From Lyophyllum atratum (Eukaryota > Basidiomycota > Agaricomycetes > Agaricales > Lyophyllaceae), in NCBI GenBank assembly GCA_014905825.1, contig JACGCN010000004.1:1674001-1738000 (forward strand): a stretch of DNA of 64,000 bases. Reading direction: 5' to 3'. The notes under the pieces are model-generated. The model saw only the letters and a program-made list of their open reading frames with translations. It had not been told where the DNA came from and did not search any database. Positions 1-10,911 of this stretch are shown in pieces. Made by a program: the position numbers and the translations under genes. The stretch's first letter is position 1; every line of letters starts with the position of its first letter.

Positions 1-584
1 GCCGACCCATCCTCCAATCGATTGCGGCCGCAGATCACAGTCCGCAGGTTGGACTTCTTGCCCTCCGCCTTGCTGAGCTTCGCGGACTCCAGGAGGGCGT
101 TGGCAAGAACAACACCGCCGGCAGGGCCAAGGCCGTTGTTGTTGATCTTGAGGACCTGGAAGCTTCGATTGTGCGTGAGGAACGGCACGATGGGATCCAC
201 GGATCTGCCACCGAATGCGTTGTCGCTGAGATTGAGCTCTACAAGAGAGGTTTTGTCTTTGAGCGCGTCACAGATTGCTGATAGGGCGAGGGGGATTTCA
301 GAGATTAGGCGACCTGTGAAGATGTCCGCGAAATCTGCGATCTGAAAGGAAGTGATCAGGACAAGCTAGCAAAACAGGGAAAAAGTACGCACCTTGAGAA
401 CAGTGGTCTTCTCGAGGAACTCTGCGAGAGCTTGGGATGCTTCTACACCAAGTGTGTTACCCCCGAAATGGATCTCCTCGATCACCGTAGGATCAACGGC
501 TTTCAACCAGGGCTCGATATCAGTACGAGAATCGAGTTTCAATCCCTTTCCATTCAAGGAGAGAATTTTCGAAGAGGTAGCCAT
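1..584 (-). CDS. Ran GTPase-activating protein (RanGAP), 5' part
   Basis: This is the N-terminal part of a RanGAP, the leucine-rich-repeat protein that stimulates GTP hydrolysis by Ran at the cytoplasmic side of the nuclear pore. The start MATSSKILSLNGKGLKLD and the following segment with IEEIHFGGNTLGVEASQAL match the family N-terminus. Exon 1 runs from 584 to 393, with a GTGCGT donor at 392 and a TTTCAG acceptor at 342. Exon 2 runs off the window at base 1 and encodes LRR units such as LVELNLSDNAFGG and LKINNNGLGPAGG. The rest of the LRR domain and the acidic tail lie outside the window. Family assignment is by recognition of the sequence and is strong. Confidence 0.9.
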
Positions 585-961
585 AGGCGGTGTTGAAGCA
601 GGAGCAAGTGAGGGATGAAGAAAAAATGTTCGTCCTTGAAAGCAGTCGACTTGCCAGAATGATGATCGATGCGGTTCTATTTCGGGCCGGTTCTCAACCC
701 GATAAAATCAGTGTAATTATGCCGGTAATTGATATACTACTATTACTACTACTGTAACTAAAGGCTTAAAGGACAGCTAACGGATGACTTCCGCAGATGG
801 GTCTTGGGATGAAAATGAAGGATTGAGTGTCCCTACATACATCTCATCTCATTTGCATCTCGACCTCGTTCCCCTTTTTTCCATGAAGGGAACTAGTCAC
901 TTGTAGTCAACCGTTTATATGCACTTTTACTCATTGCTATAGAGATTGAAAAAAGATAGTG
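585..961. other. Intergenic, no gene seen
   Basis: This gap holds the presumed promoter of the RanGAP gene and the 3' flank of the phosphotransferase gene. A short ACTATTACTACTACTG run lies near 738-755. I see no coding segment. Confidence 0.5.
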
Positions 962-1912
962 TCAAAGAATAAGGACCCCCGACCGACTTCGCCACTCCCA
1001 ATCCGCATTTAACTCCGTCTCGCACTCAGGGAAAATAGCTCGGCCCATGTGTAGCCACTCATCGTCCTGTTCACATTCCATCCAGGTCATCTTTAATGCA
1101 TCCCAATATAGAGGCATCCACCCTGCGTATTCCCAATCAATGAGGCAAATTCTGCTGGACCCTGAACGCCAGCAGTCGAGCCCTCCTGGAAGGATGAGAT
1201 TCTTGGGAAGTAGATCTCCATGACTGAAGACGACGGGAACGTCCTGGCGTTCGATGAGTGGCTCCAAGACAGGTTTCAGTGTATTTCGGTTTCTGTCCCA
1301 GTCCAAGCCAGTCCAGACCTCCTCAGCGAAAGCCTTACAGGACGAGAATGTACGAGGGTTGTCGCGAGCGACCCAGGGTATCCGTGGATCATCGACAGGG
1401 CCGAAGGAGGCATTGCAAATGAGATGGGTGCTCGCAGACATCGTTTGACGTCTCATCGCGCGAAGCTGATCCCCCATATCACTGACGATTCCTTCTCTTT
1501 CGAACGCAGAAAGGCGATCCCAGATTGCCCCTACGCTCTGACCCTCAACCCAAGTGGTAAGGAGGTAAGATTTGGTGGGGGAAGTGGCGGAATCAATAAG
1601 GTATGGAGTGTGTACGCCATGTAGACGCGAAACAAAGCGCAGAGCGTCAGCTTCAACCGTGCCACCACCTGGGACGATCTTAAGGACAAGACCAAATGGA
1701 AGACGGAAAATTGTGCGCATGGAAGGTACATGGGTCGAGAAGGGCGGGCCAGCCTTGGCGAAGGCGTCGTACATATGGGTCTTCCACCGCTGTGGGATGA
1801 TGAGCAGGAACATCCGAATGATTCTCCCGGTGAGCGACAGACGAGGACGACGCCATCGGGAGACACGAGGATTCAGAGAGATGGGAGGCCACTCAAGAAT
1901 TGGAGAGGTCAT
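962..1912 (-). CDS. APH-like phosphotransferase family protein
   Basis: A 316-residue protein of the aminoglycoside phosphotransferase/choline-kinase-like fold that is expanded in basidiomycetes. Visible motifs are the nucleotide-binding strand (FGLVLKIV, about residues 73-80), the catalytic loop VVFSHGDLLPKNLI with the Brenner-type HGD-x4-N, and the Mg-binding LIDWEYAGWMPLYWD. The ORF is uninterrupted and the start MTSPILEWPPISL gives the expected N-terminus. A GTGAGT donor just upstream (about 1976) suggests a 5' UTR intron ending at the TTTAG before the ATG. The substrate is unknown; fungal members are rarely characterised and resistance to aminoglycosides should not be assumed. Confidence 0.8.
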   Translation of the reverse strand: MTSPILEWPPISLNPRVSRWRRPRLSLTGRIIRMFLLIIPQRWKTHMYDAFAKAGPPFSTHVPSMRTIFRLPFGLVLKIVPGGGTVEADALRFVSRLHGVHTPYLIDSATSPTKSYLLTTWVEGQSVGAIWDRLSAFEREGIVSDMGDQLRAMRRQTMSASTHLICNASFGPVDDPRIPWVARDNPRTFSSCKAFAEEVWTGLDWDRNRNTLKPVLEPLIERQDVPVVFSHGDLLPKNLILPGGLDCWRSGSSRICLIDWEYAGWMPLYWDALKMTWMECEQDDEWLHMGRAIFPECETELNADWEWRSRSGVLIL

Positions 1913-3466
1913 TAGATTGCCCTAAATGCATGCGTCCAAAATTTGCGGACTCCTCAACTAGTTCATGTACTCACCTAGAGCTTGCCTAGAGCGCGATCGT
2001 GCGGTGACGGAATCCACAGCGAGCTTCTTTCGCGCTGTTTTCTAAAGCCAACCTGCAGTCTGCCCACCAGGAGCAGGAGACTATTGAACTCGCGTCAGAG
2101 GAGTCTAGGTTGGCGCAAAGAAAGACGTGGGGGCAGGCCAAAAGTGGGGAGACTACTAGTAGAGTTCACAAGTCTGGGTATTAATATACTGACAAGGATC
2201 GGAATCTGAATAAATTGAACGTTCAAATTTTAATTTCAACCACGCCTCTGGGACTCTGTCCATATAACCGAGTCAGTGCAAAACATGTCGCCCGCAATCG
2301 CTTGACGCCGTGACTGGTACACCCAGAAAGGGGAGGTATCACGGTCAATGCGAATGTGAACGAGACAGCCCGACGAAACGGAAGTTGGTATGATCAGTCC
2401 CGCGCGTGTGGGGAACGCGCCTGCGCGAAACCAATGATGTACAGGGAGCCCGGGGTAAACTTGTCAGCTTCGGCTTGGGTCATCTGTCACTGTTATAATG
2501 TTTAGCGCTTGCGTTGAAAACCGCTGAGAGATGATTGAAGCTCACGTAGGCCAACGTAGAAAAAGATTGCACGTCAGTCGCTTCCTCTCATGAGCATCTT
2601 ATAAGCTACTCGATTGTTGTATTATTCCCATTGTTCCTCAGGACCGTACAAGGATGACACGCATGGCATCGTACGAGTGATGTTCTTCAATAAAAAGCGA
2701 AAAAGCGCAGAAGTCAAGTAGTTTAGACTGTGGATCGTGCTGTCCTTTCCTTATGAGAATCAAGGTTGAGTGCCTGCGATCTAGATCTCCGAAGCCTGTG
2801 TGGTTGGTTAGAGCGGACTATCTACAGCTGCTTTTGGGAGACTAGTGCGATCTGTCGCTGCTGTTGCAAGGGGGCGTGCTTTGGATCCTTACGCCTGTTT
2901 AGCTGAATCATCCCTAGAAGGACAGTACGTTTTGTGAAGCGGTGATGTCGAAGGAGAAGAAGGGAGAAGAAGAAGACCGCGTATGTTGAAACCATCCCCA
3001 CGTTGTGCCCCCAAAAGAATCAAGGAAGTGATGGATGGAGCGTCCGAAAACGATTTTCAAATCCTTGTGATGTGGAGGGCTTGGGATCCACACATATTGG
3101 TACAAATCAAGACGATGTTGGTCTCGTGCGATATGCCCGATGTTGAGGAACATCCTCCGGAAAACAAACACATGTATACCCCAAGCTAGAGGCGACAAAA
3201 ATCGAAATGGAAGGAGTTACGCCTGAGGCCGGAGTTGCAGAACGGAGAGAACGTCCCAACTTCTTGGTCCAAGTGTTCTATTTTTCATGAAGGTTGGGGA
3301 TCTACACATCGACACGTGAGTTAGACGGAAGACGTCTGGGCGCTGTGGGCGTCGACTAGTAGGCGTCGGCAGGCGTTTAGAAGAACAATCCATGCGTGCG
3401 TTTAAACAAGGGACAAAAGTTAATGGTATGACGCATGTCGCGAGGACCTTAGTTATGAACGGAGAG
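1913..3466. other. Intergenic, no gene recognised
   Basis: About 1.5 kb with only short unconvincing ORFs on both strands. I see no RNA gene, repeat or recognisable protein remnant here. Confidence 0.5.
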
Positions 3467-3474
3467 GTATAAAA
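3467..3474 (+). promoter_or_regulatory. TATA box candidate
   Basis: GTATAAAA lies about 140 bp upstream of the first readable exon of the small gene at 3613. It is followed by a pyrimidine-rich stretch (CCTCCCTCTGC, TTTTCCTCT) typical of a fungal transcription start. Confidence 0.45.
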
Positions 3475-3612
3475 CCATAGATTAAGCACCTCCCTCTGCA
3501 CACTGGTTTTCCTCTATCATTACACATCAAACGCTTTCAATCCCCACACACGCAATCTTAGTATACTGGCAGCTGTATCCTCGTGCTTCCCGGTACTGAC
3601 CTCGCGTTTCAG

Positions 3613-4072
3613 GCCGACCACATCCGTTGGCTCACTTTATCTGGCGGGATTTGCTCAAGTAGGAGCCCCGCACGCTGGCTTGATCATCGCTGGCGAAGAT
3701 GGCAGCAATGGCCACTTTGTTCATATCAACATCAAGAACGGCATTTGGGCGTTTGATGCCAGAACGCAGAACATCGCTGGTTCGATGTCGTTGACTACGC
3801 TCGTCAGGATTCACGACGCATCCGCGGGTACCATCACGGAGCAGGAGCTTGAGGATGCGGCGCGGAAAGTCGCCGTACCCGCAGGGGGTGAAAGCGGAGA
3901 GTGCTTGCCATGGGTCTTGCGCGTCATAGAGCGCCTTGACGCCGAAGGACTCGTCTCCCTATCCTCTAGCGAGGCTCTCCGGGAGGAGTTCACCGACTTC
4001 GCGACCGGTAATCGTAAATACGCCAACAGGAACCAATATCCCAATGTCAAGACGTCTCTCAATTGTACCTGA
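3613..4072 (+). CDS. Small uncharacterised fungal protein, 5' end unresolved
   Basis: A single exon encodes about 150 residues starting after a TTTCAG acceptor at 3612. A likely intron runs from GTATAC at 3561 with a CTGAC branch site at about 3596. The protein has the pattern of small uncharacterised basidiomycete families: a strand ending in HAGLIIAGEDGSNGHFVHIN, then GECLPWVLRVIERL around a conserved-looking Cys-Trp, and a FATGNRKYANRNQYPN tail. No in-frame ATG is found in the presumed first exon between the TATA box and 3560. Either the start is spliced from elsewhere or the gene has lost its start. Function is unknown. Confidence 0.5.
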
Positions 4073-4394
4073 AGGTATGTCAGCCGCATCCATACTGGAA
4101 GATGTAGAACTGACTGCGTCTTCCAGGATGTATCATAGTATTGTTAGCGTTCCGAATGGGGTAGTCAGAATAGTAGAAATAACACCGTTGAAGTGGAATG
4201 CAATGTATGAATCGTGAATGAAATAAACAAATGCTTTCGGGTAACAAGCAAGATCTAAGTAAGCTTCGTTGTGTTCGGGAGGACTGTAGACCTATATCTC
4301 GCATTTCCGAAAGAGGGTCAATACTGCATTAGTACATGTGCACGTGCATGGTCATGTCCATATCATCGTCTAGCCTCATAGATCCATGCATAGC
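4073..4394. other. Intergenic, no gene seen
   Basis: This stretch holds the 3' flank of the small gene and the boundary of the amidase relic. No coding segment is recognised. Confidence 0.45.
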
Positions 4395-5214
4395 TCACTC
4401 CTGTGCTGCGAAGAATACAGTTTTATGCGAAGGGATCGAAACGGGGACGGAATGGGAACGTAGTAGGAGAGTGCACTCACACTGATTGGTCGGAGAAGTC
4501 TTGGGCTTTTCGAGAGTCGGGTTTGCGTCGTTGACTTTGACCAGGTCCGTCATACTGCGCACGCCGGAAGGGTTTAGAATCAAGCCTGCGAGGTACTTGT
4601 TGAGCTCTTGCTAGAAAGCGAGCCTCAGCATCAGCCCAAAACCTGCGAAAAAACGTGCGACCATACTTCAAAATCAACATTGAAAACTACAGTCGTCGTT
4701 GTTCGAAGCCAAGATCATCCGCAGTGGGCGTATCCGCCGACGGTAGCGCCTAGACCGCGCAGCATGATGAGCGCCTGCTCGGATGCCTCGTTGACGTCGC
4801 GGGAACGGTCAAACGCGCCGCGGGACGCCAAGACGCATGCTTTCTTGTTGACGGCTTTAGTGAAGTCGCATAGTACATCATACAAGCGGCTGGGCAAGGG
4901 TGAAGTAGTCATTCGGATCCGGCCCAGCGATGATCGAGAGCCCAAACGCAGCGTCTGCAACAGAGCGCGTCATCCGCCCGACAGTGTCCTAGTGCTAGAA
5001 AATCGGGATAACTGCGGATTTTTTCCAACACGTCAGTCAACATGGATAGCGAATGGAAGGACGAGGATAATGCCTCCAGCGCGTGAGGTGAGGCTGACGG
5101 TGGGCCTGATACCGGCAAGGTTATTGTCGCTTGACGGATAGATTATGCTGCCGTCCGTCTCATCTCGCTCCCAAAAGTGACTGGCAAGCCCGATGGATGC
5201 TGCCATCCCTGAGT
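4395..5214 (-). pseudogene. Amidase (amidase-signature family), 3' remnant
   Basis: The minus strand carries recognisable amidase-signature segments in order: SGMAASIGLA, then ETDGSI with the nucleophile-type Ser region, NNLAGIRPTVSLTSRAG, DTVGRMTRSVADAAF followed by IIAGPDPNDYFTLAQPL, then DFTKAVNKK, ALIMLRGLGATV, and NPSGVRSMTDLVKVNDANP. The 5' half with the catalytic Lys region is absent, because the sequence begins abruptly at about 5214 next to a HAK transporter fragment. Decay is visible. At about 4989-4991 the codon expected to be Gln (CAG) before DTVG reads TAG, and the ETDGS strand has small indels. Nothing recognisable follows the last exon at about 4440. It is a broken gene. Confidence 0.75.
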
Positions 5215-6449
5215 TTCGCATCCAGTGACTGCGAGAATTACTCCAGCAAGAAGGTCGTATTTCTTTGTACCGACGAATATTATTTATGCAACAATCTAGC
5301 GATTCAATGCGAAGGCGAAGATGTTTGCTTACGAAGGACGGTGCGGGAGAAGTCGAAAGCACGGAAGATCCCCGGGAAAAAGGTTATGTTGTATATACCA
5401 GTTCCAGCGCGAAGAAGGAACCATACGGAAGAGACTGAAAGATTCCTAGTGAGTTTTTGGCTCAATTGATGAGAAAACGTGCTTACTCGGGCCGCAAGTC
5501 CGCGCAATACGCGCTGTTCCTAATCTCTGTACGAGGAAGAGCCCCTAAAGAAGTGCCTATCGATGCATGAGAGAGGTGCTTGTGATGTAAGAAACAGGAA
5601 TGCGTACAACAGATATCGATGTTATATCCCCACTGACGGACTTCTTCGCCACCGCGATACCACCTACAGCGCTGGTGACAGAAACGGCTGAAGTAAAGAC
5701 ACCATCTGCCATGGTGAGACTTGAAATAGACATCCGAGACGGGGAAACATACGAGGTTCCCAGCAGAGCCTGTTGGCAATGCATTTTAAGTAATCAGGAA
5801 ATCATGGGTTTGCAGACTCGAACTTACCCAGATCAGCATTGGCCAGCGAAACTTCTTGTTAATGCGACGGCCTCCGGGCTGTCGGGTCAATGATTTTTCG
5901 AAACTGTCCCCAGTAAATGTACGGTCCGCATCGTAGTCTTTGTCGACTTGGGGAGATAGTCCTTGGAAGAGGGCAAACGAGCCACCCTCACCTGTCGGAA
6001 TGAGGTCAGGACGTAGAGGCAGGGTGACATGGGATATGGAAATACCTTCTTCCGTGCCAAATCGAAGAGAAATAGATACCTGCCCTTTCCCGGTGAGCCA
6101 TTGATACGGAGAGCTAAGGAGAGCTGTAAACATCGCATACATATTTGATCAAGGGTAGAAGCGTAAGAGACCAGATAATGGCACTGATACCACCGATGAC
6201 GTCCTCCTGAGGTGGAACATCGCCCGTGGCGGGCCCGAGACCATTGAGTACGTATAGGGGTGAGGTTCCAATGTCCGAGTAGATGATTCCTGGTCGTCGT
6301 GAGCGGGGATTCCGTAACTTCTCGGTGCTAAATAACTGACCTAGAGCCTGGAAGCTGAGGAAAAGTAATGGTGGCCCTCGTGGACTGACCGCCTCGCGCT
6401 TCGAAGTCAAATTGATACCCTTTTCCAAAGTCTCCGGGGTCGCAGACAT
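5212..6449 (-). pseudogene. HAK/KUP potassium transporter, truncated 5' half
   Basis: This is the N-terminal half of a fungal HAK-type high-affinity potassium transporter. The exon blocks are LSFQALG, then GIIYSDIGTSPLYVLNG, SLTLLPLIKY, FGTEEG, GEGGSFALFQGL, DRTFTGDSF, LTMADGVFTSAVSVTSAVGG, LFLVQRLGTARIA and AGTGIYNITFFPGIFRAFD, ending in DLLAGVILAVTGCE. Nearly every junction has a usable GT-AG pair (for example donors at 6340, 6140, 6045 and 5827), so this half is well preserved. It stops at about 5215, where amidase sequence begins in another frame, and a stop follows about 23 codons later. The remaining membrane segments and the C-terminus are missing, so it cannot make a normal transporter. 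Confidence 0.8.
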
Positions 6450-6464
6450 GGCGGAAGAAAGCAA

Positions 6465-7111
6465 AGAAGGGTCCGCAGGGGTGATTCAAGCCTGTTCTCG
6501 TCTTTGACACCTCCTATATAATAGTCGTAGACGATCTTTCATGTAACCGAATGCTTATCGAGGAACGGCGAATTTAGCGCAGAACCAGTAACAGATTTAT
6601 AGTGAGGGATTATAGCCATAGGACTGTGCATAGCGCGTCCTCGGTCAAAGCGCCACTGAAGTTTTCGCGTCTGCAGCGCATCGCCCCAGTTTAGTTCTGA
6701 GAAATGGCAGCGTCAGATCGGTGCAGGAACTCCAAGACTGGCAATGAATGGCGCGACGTGCCACGGTGCCAAAGATAAGAGAAGGTTCCATCAAAAAAAA
6801 TGCATGTGATGGTAGACTTCAGCCGTCGAAGTAGGTTCGGCCGTGCCTCGGACCTCCATTGCCAGGTACAACGTATGGAGAGCGAATGGTAGAGGTCATG
6901 GTCGGAGACAAGGACTCGGAGGGACTTGGCAGTTGAACCACGTGCAACCTTATGTAACCCCAGCAGATTCACAGGAGTTCATTGCAGCAGATTGCAGCAA
7001 CTGTGAGGAGGTACGGTCTGCTCGTTATTCGTGTATATCCCTTGGTCGACTGGCTTGTTCCTCGCTCTTTATTTTCTGTTCTGTCGGACTGATTGGCTTC
7101 AGTACCGCAAC
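6465..7111. other. Intergenic, no gene seen
   Basis: This is the upstream region of the HAK relic and the promoter region of the first MOB gene. ORFs here are short and unconvincing. Confidence 0.5.
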
Positions 7112-8113
7112 ATGTCTTTCTTCAACTCTATCGGGTTCGTTCTTCTTGTCCCTCACTAGATCACACTGCCGACAGTTACGTTCATTATGAATTCATCTCC
7201 AGTCGTTCAATGACCCGAGCTCAGCGGCCAAAACGGTCGCCCACACCAACATCTACAACATTTCCACCCATAGAGATGCCCCCACCCAAACCATCACCAC
7301 CCTCGCCAACCCTCACCGCACCGAAGCCATTGTATCTGTGCCCTCCATTTGTCGACTCAGTTCTCGTGAAGGGGAACTTCAAAACCATTGTAATGCTCCC
7401 GAAATACGTGGATATCATGGAGTGGGTGGCAGTCAACAGTGAGCTCCTTACGCGTCTTGTGGTCGAATGCTTCATCGAAAACGCGCCCTTGTTTTGCCTC
7501 CTAGTGTACGACTTTTACACAAATTTGAACGAGTTCTACGGTGTTATTGCAGAGTGCTGTACCCAACAGCACTGTCCAAAAATGTCAGCTGGTCCGGCGT
7601 ACGTTGTTTACATTATATTCCAGCGCAAGCAGACTGATGTCTTCCACCAGATTAAATTATACATGGATCAACCAAGATCGCAAAAGCGTTCACCTACCCG
7701 CTCCAACGTACATAGACTACGTTATGACTTGGGTGCAAAACCTTCTTGACGACGACAATACCTTCCCGACAAAAGCTGGTCCGTGCTGGTCATAATCGTT
7801 CACCGGCCAACCACTTACCGTGTCTTTCCTCATCACAGGCCAGGAATTTTCTCCTTCCTTTCCTTCAACGGTGAAACACGTATATCGACAACTTCTTCGC
7901 GTCTTCGCCCATATATACCACGCGCACTACCATCAACTCCTCCATCTGCGCTCTGAACCCCATTTCAACTCCCTCTTCGCGCATTTCCTGGCTTTCGGTC
8001 GAGAATACCAACTCCTGGAGATGATAGACGTCAAAGGATCTCCATCGGCACCGGTGGGGGTGGGGCAGTTGTGGGATGCTTGGAAGCAGCTGGGTATATT
8101 AGAGGGCCAGTAA
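7112..8113 (+). CDS. MOB kinase activator, MOB2-like (copy A)
   Basis: Five exons (7112-7134, 7203-7438, 7505-7598, 7651-7778, 7839-8113) give 251 residues. MOB proteins bind and activate NDR/LATS kinases that control polarity and cytokinesis; MOB2 partners with Orb6/Cbk1-type kinases. The start MSFFNSIGR, the block LVKGNFKTIVMLPKYVDIMEWVAVN split over exons 2-3, FYTNLNEFYGV, and the zinc-site residues in ECCTQQHCPKMSAGP plus the later His pair in KHVYRQLLRVFAHIYHAHY are all present. The low-complexity Pro-rich insert (about residues 20-50) is typical. It is followed 280 bp downstream by a second copy with the same intron positions. All splice junctions are GT-AG and keep frame. Confidence 0.92.
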
Positions 8114-8391
8114 AAGGGTTATGGGTGGCGTTCTATTGTATATCAGGGATCTGGATATCCCTGGATAAACAGTTTCTGTCTGAACTGTTCTGGCTCCAGC
8201 TTTCCATCGCAATTCGTTCTTGAATTTCTGTGTTTGTATGTGCTTGCCGGTAGAGGTGGTATCCAAACACGCGCATACCATTTACGGGAACTGATTAACG
8301 ATCGCCATGCATGTCCAGAGTTGCCATCCAGATACCAGACGAAGCTCCCATCTTGCAAGGTGCTCCGTGTTAGCTTAGTTTCTCCCTAGCA

Positions 8392-9359
8392 ATGTCTTTC
8401 TTTGGGTTCGAATTCGTTCATTTGGATCTTTGGGCAAACGGACTTACCGGTATCATGGCATTTCAGACGGAATCGAGCCCCTCGCGGCAAGAGGTCGCCA
8501 ACACCAACTGGGAATCTGCCTCCCCGCAAAGACTCGATGGGACCACCATCAGAACCCCCTTCTCCCGGAGGCGCTGGAGCCAAGCCTCTATACCTATCTA
8601 GTCCGTTCGCGGACGCAGCACTCGTGAAGGGGAACTTCAAGACCATCGTGATGCTCCCGAAATACGTGGACATCATGGAATGGGTTGCTGTAAATAGTGC
8701 GTACGATGCAGGAATATCTTGGTGACCATGAACAACTGACTGTATCTAAATCGTCATCAGTGTTCGACTTCTACACTAACCTGAACGAATTCTATGGAGT
8801 GCTCACGGAGTGTTGTACTCAGCATAGTTGTCCGACGATGTCGGGAGGACCAACGTACGTGTATCACGCTCATATGTAGACTTGCCCTAACCTCTTGTAT
8901 TTTAGATTGAACTACATGTGGACAAGCCAGGGAGGCAAACAGGTTGCACTCTCAGCACCGACCTATATCGATTCTGTGATGTCATCCATCCAAAATCTCC
9001 TAGAAGACGAGAATGTGTTCCCCACGAAATCCAGTATGTATCCGCCTCTGCTCCTTCACCCTTCCAGGGCTAAACGTTGCGTCCAAGACCAAGCATTCCA
9101 CCCCTCTTTCCCTGCAACCATCAAACACGTATACCGCCAACTCCTACGCGTCTTCGCACATCTATACTTTGCCCACTTCCCGCAGATCCTCCACCTCCGT
9201 GCTGAGCCCCATTTCAACTCCCTGTTCGCGCATTTTCTGGCTTTTGGGCGGGAGTATGAGTTGCTGGAGGTCAAGGATATCAAGGGTGAACCTAACGCCC
9301 CCGTTGGAGTTGGCTTGCTTTGGGAGCGGTGGAAGGACTCAGGAATCTTGGAGGCTTGA
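8392..9359 (+). CDS. MOB kinase activator, MOB2-like (copy B)
   Basis: A tandem paralogue of the preceding gene with the same five-exon plan (8392-8405, 8467-8696, 8761-8854, 8906-9033, 9088-9359), giving 245 residues. Exons 3 and 4 have exactly the same lengths as in copy A (94 and 128 nt). The N-terminus is shortened to MSFFG and the Pro-rich insert differs. The MOB core is retained: FYTNLNEFYGV, ECCTQHSCPTMSGGP, HVYRQLLRVFAHLYFAHF and LFAHFLAFGREYELLEV. The last intron uses an acceptor at 9087, chosen because it keeps frame. The core shows no disabling change, so both copies look functional. One copy may be the ancestral MOB2 and the other a recent duplicate. Confidence 0.9.
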
Positions 9360-9643
9360 ATTTTTTCCATCGGGCGTATACCTTTTTCATAGCAAATGTA
9401 GCACAACTTATACCTCAAAGACATATGGCAAGAATGGATTGTGGAAGCAAAGCAATGACGAACGAAACGTAAATTTAAAACAAATGTTGAGCGATCCTAG
9501 ATGCGTGCTGCTTGGTCCGAAAAGTTGAAAGCTTGGCTAAGTGTGGGTTGGCTGATTCGGAGACGGGAAGACTCCCGGGCATGCGCAGATGGACTAGCCA
9601 TCTAAATCCCATAAAATCCCAAAAATGACAAAATAGTCGAGCA

Positions 9644-10610
9644 CTATAGTACTAGACCAGCGACAAGGCCGAGCGTCGCCAACAACGCAGCATTGTTTCC
9701 GCTTACGATCCGAGCGCTGTTCCCAGTAGGTGCGGGGGAATCAGTTCCAGCCGCACCACTTGTACCTGTGGGGTTTGTCGTTGTGCCGGAACCTGCGGGA
9801 GCAGCCGCACCCATGGCCGTTGACTATGAAAATGATTGGTTTAGCTGAAGAAGAATGGAACTCGGAGCTAAGTACCTTGAAAGCAGCGAACGTCTTTTCT
9901 GCTGTGGGGTTGACTGCGAATACCATTCCTTTCGAGCAGTGACTAGCGAAAGGACGTTGGTCAGATATGGGGCGCGAAACACCAGGTTGTAGATAGACAT
10001 ACGGAGCTTGCTTGCAGAAGAACCAGAATGGGGTCTTGTCTGTAAAAGGTAGAAATACGCTAAGAGGATATGCGTTGGGAGCTATGGGATAACTGACCAT
10101 CATCGATAGTGAATGACCATTCAGGGAAGGCTGTAGCTCCAGCAGGAACGGCTTGGAAGCCAGAGTCGATGACAGTGTTTCTGAGAAAAGCAGAGGTAAG
10201 AATTGGAAGGGCGCAATGGAGAGGGGGTAAACCGACAGAGGTTCACACGGCTTCGCAAAAGATGATTGCGTCACAGTCTGTTGAGATATTTTAGTGTGGT
10301 AGATCTGGGAGTTACTACTTTATTTTTAGACTGACGTGATTCTTCGCCAAGCTGTGGAATTGTTCAGTATCTTATACAAGAGATTGAAAGCACAGGTGCA
10401 CCTACAATCGGAAAGCTATCGTGTCACCAGCCTTGGCGACGACACTTGAAGGGGGAGGATATATATAAACCGATCGACAATTCGATCGAGGGCTGTAGTA
10501 TACCTTTCGGGGTTATAGGTGAGCCCTCCATTCTCCCCGACCAACACAGTGAAGTTCTCAGCGGCGACAACAGTGAACAGAGCAGCAGCGGCAATGGCAA
10601 AGAAACGCAT
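9644..10610 (-). CDS. GPI-anchored extracellular cupredoxin-like protein
   Basis: Eight exons (10610-10504, 10444-10406, 10351-10336, 10277-10237, 10180-10098, 10039-10003, 9942-9876, 9823-9644) give 189 residues. The start at MRFFAIAAAALFTVVAAE provides a signal peptide, so an upstream in-frame ATG is not used. The cupredoxin domain has GDTIAF, the copper-ligand-like His in FLAKNHTVTQSSF, PCEPL, then FPEWSFTI and WFFCKQAPHCSKGMVFAVNP. A Ser/Thr/Gly/Ala-rich stretch and a hydrophobic tail ending LLATLGLVAGLVL form a GPI-anchor signal. This is the fungal extracellular serine-rich cupredoxin family, found on the cell surface. Its physiological role is unknown. One exon is only 16 nt long. Confidence 0.85.
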
Positions 10611-10911
10611 TTTGGGGTAGAGTGCACGGTAATGAAGGAGGAAGTGGATTGAAATGAATGTGCTGGACACCTGAAAGAAGAGCCTATGCAAAATTCATGA
10701 GTTAGTGATAAATTTATGTAGTTTCGAAGGGATTTACGCTGCTCTTGACGGAACGGAGAACAAGGAAGTGGACGAAGGGGACAAAGAAGATGGGGTCTGA
10801 ACGCGTTTTATGAGACACTACGTTCTTGGCGAAAGCCGTTGCCAAACAACCGCTTCGTTCGGAATCTCAATCAGTGCCTTTATTGCATCATATGATGTCT
10901 GGGCCCTAACA

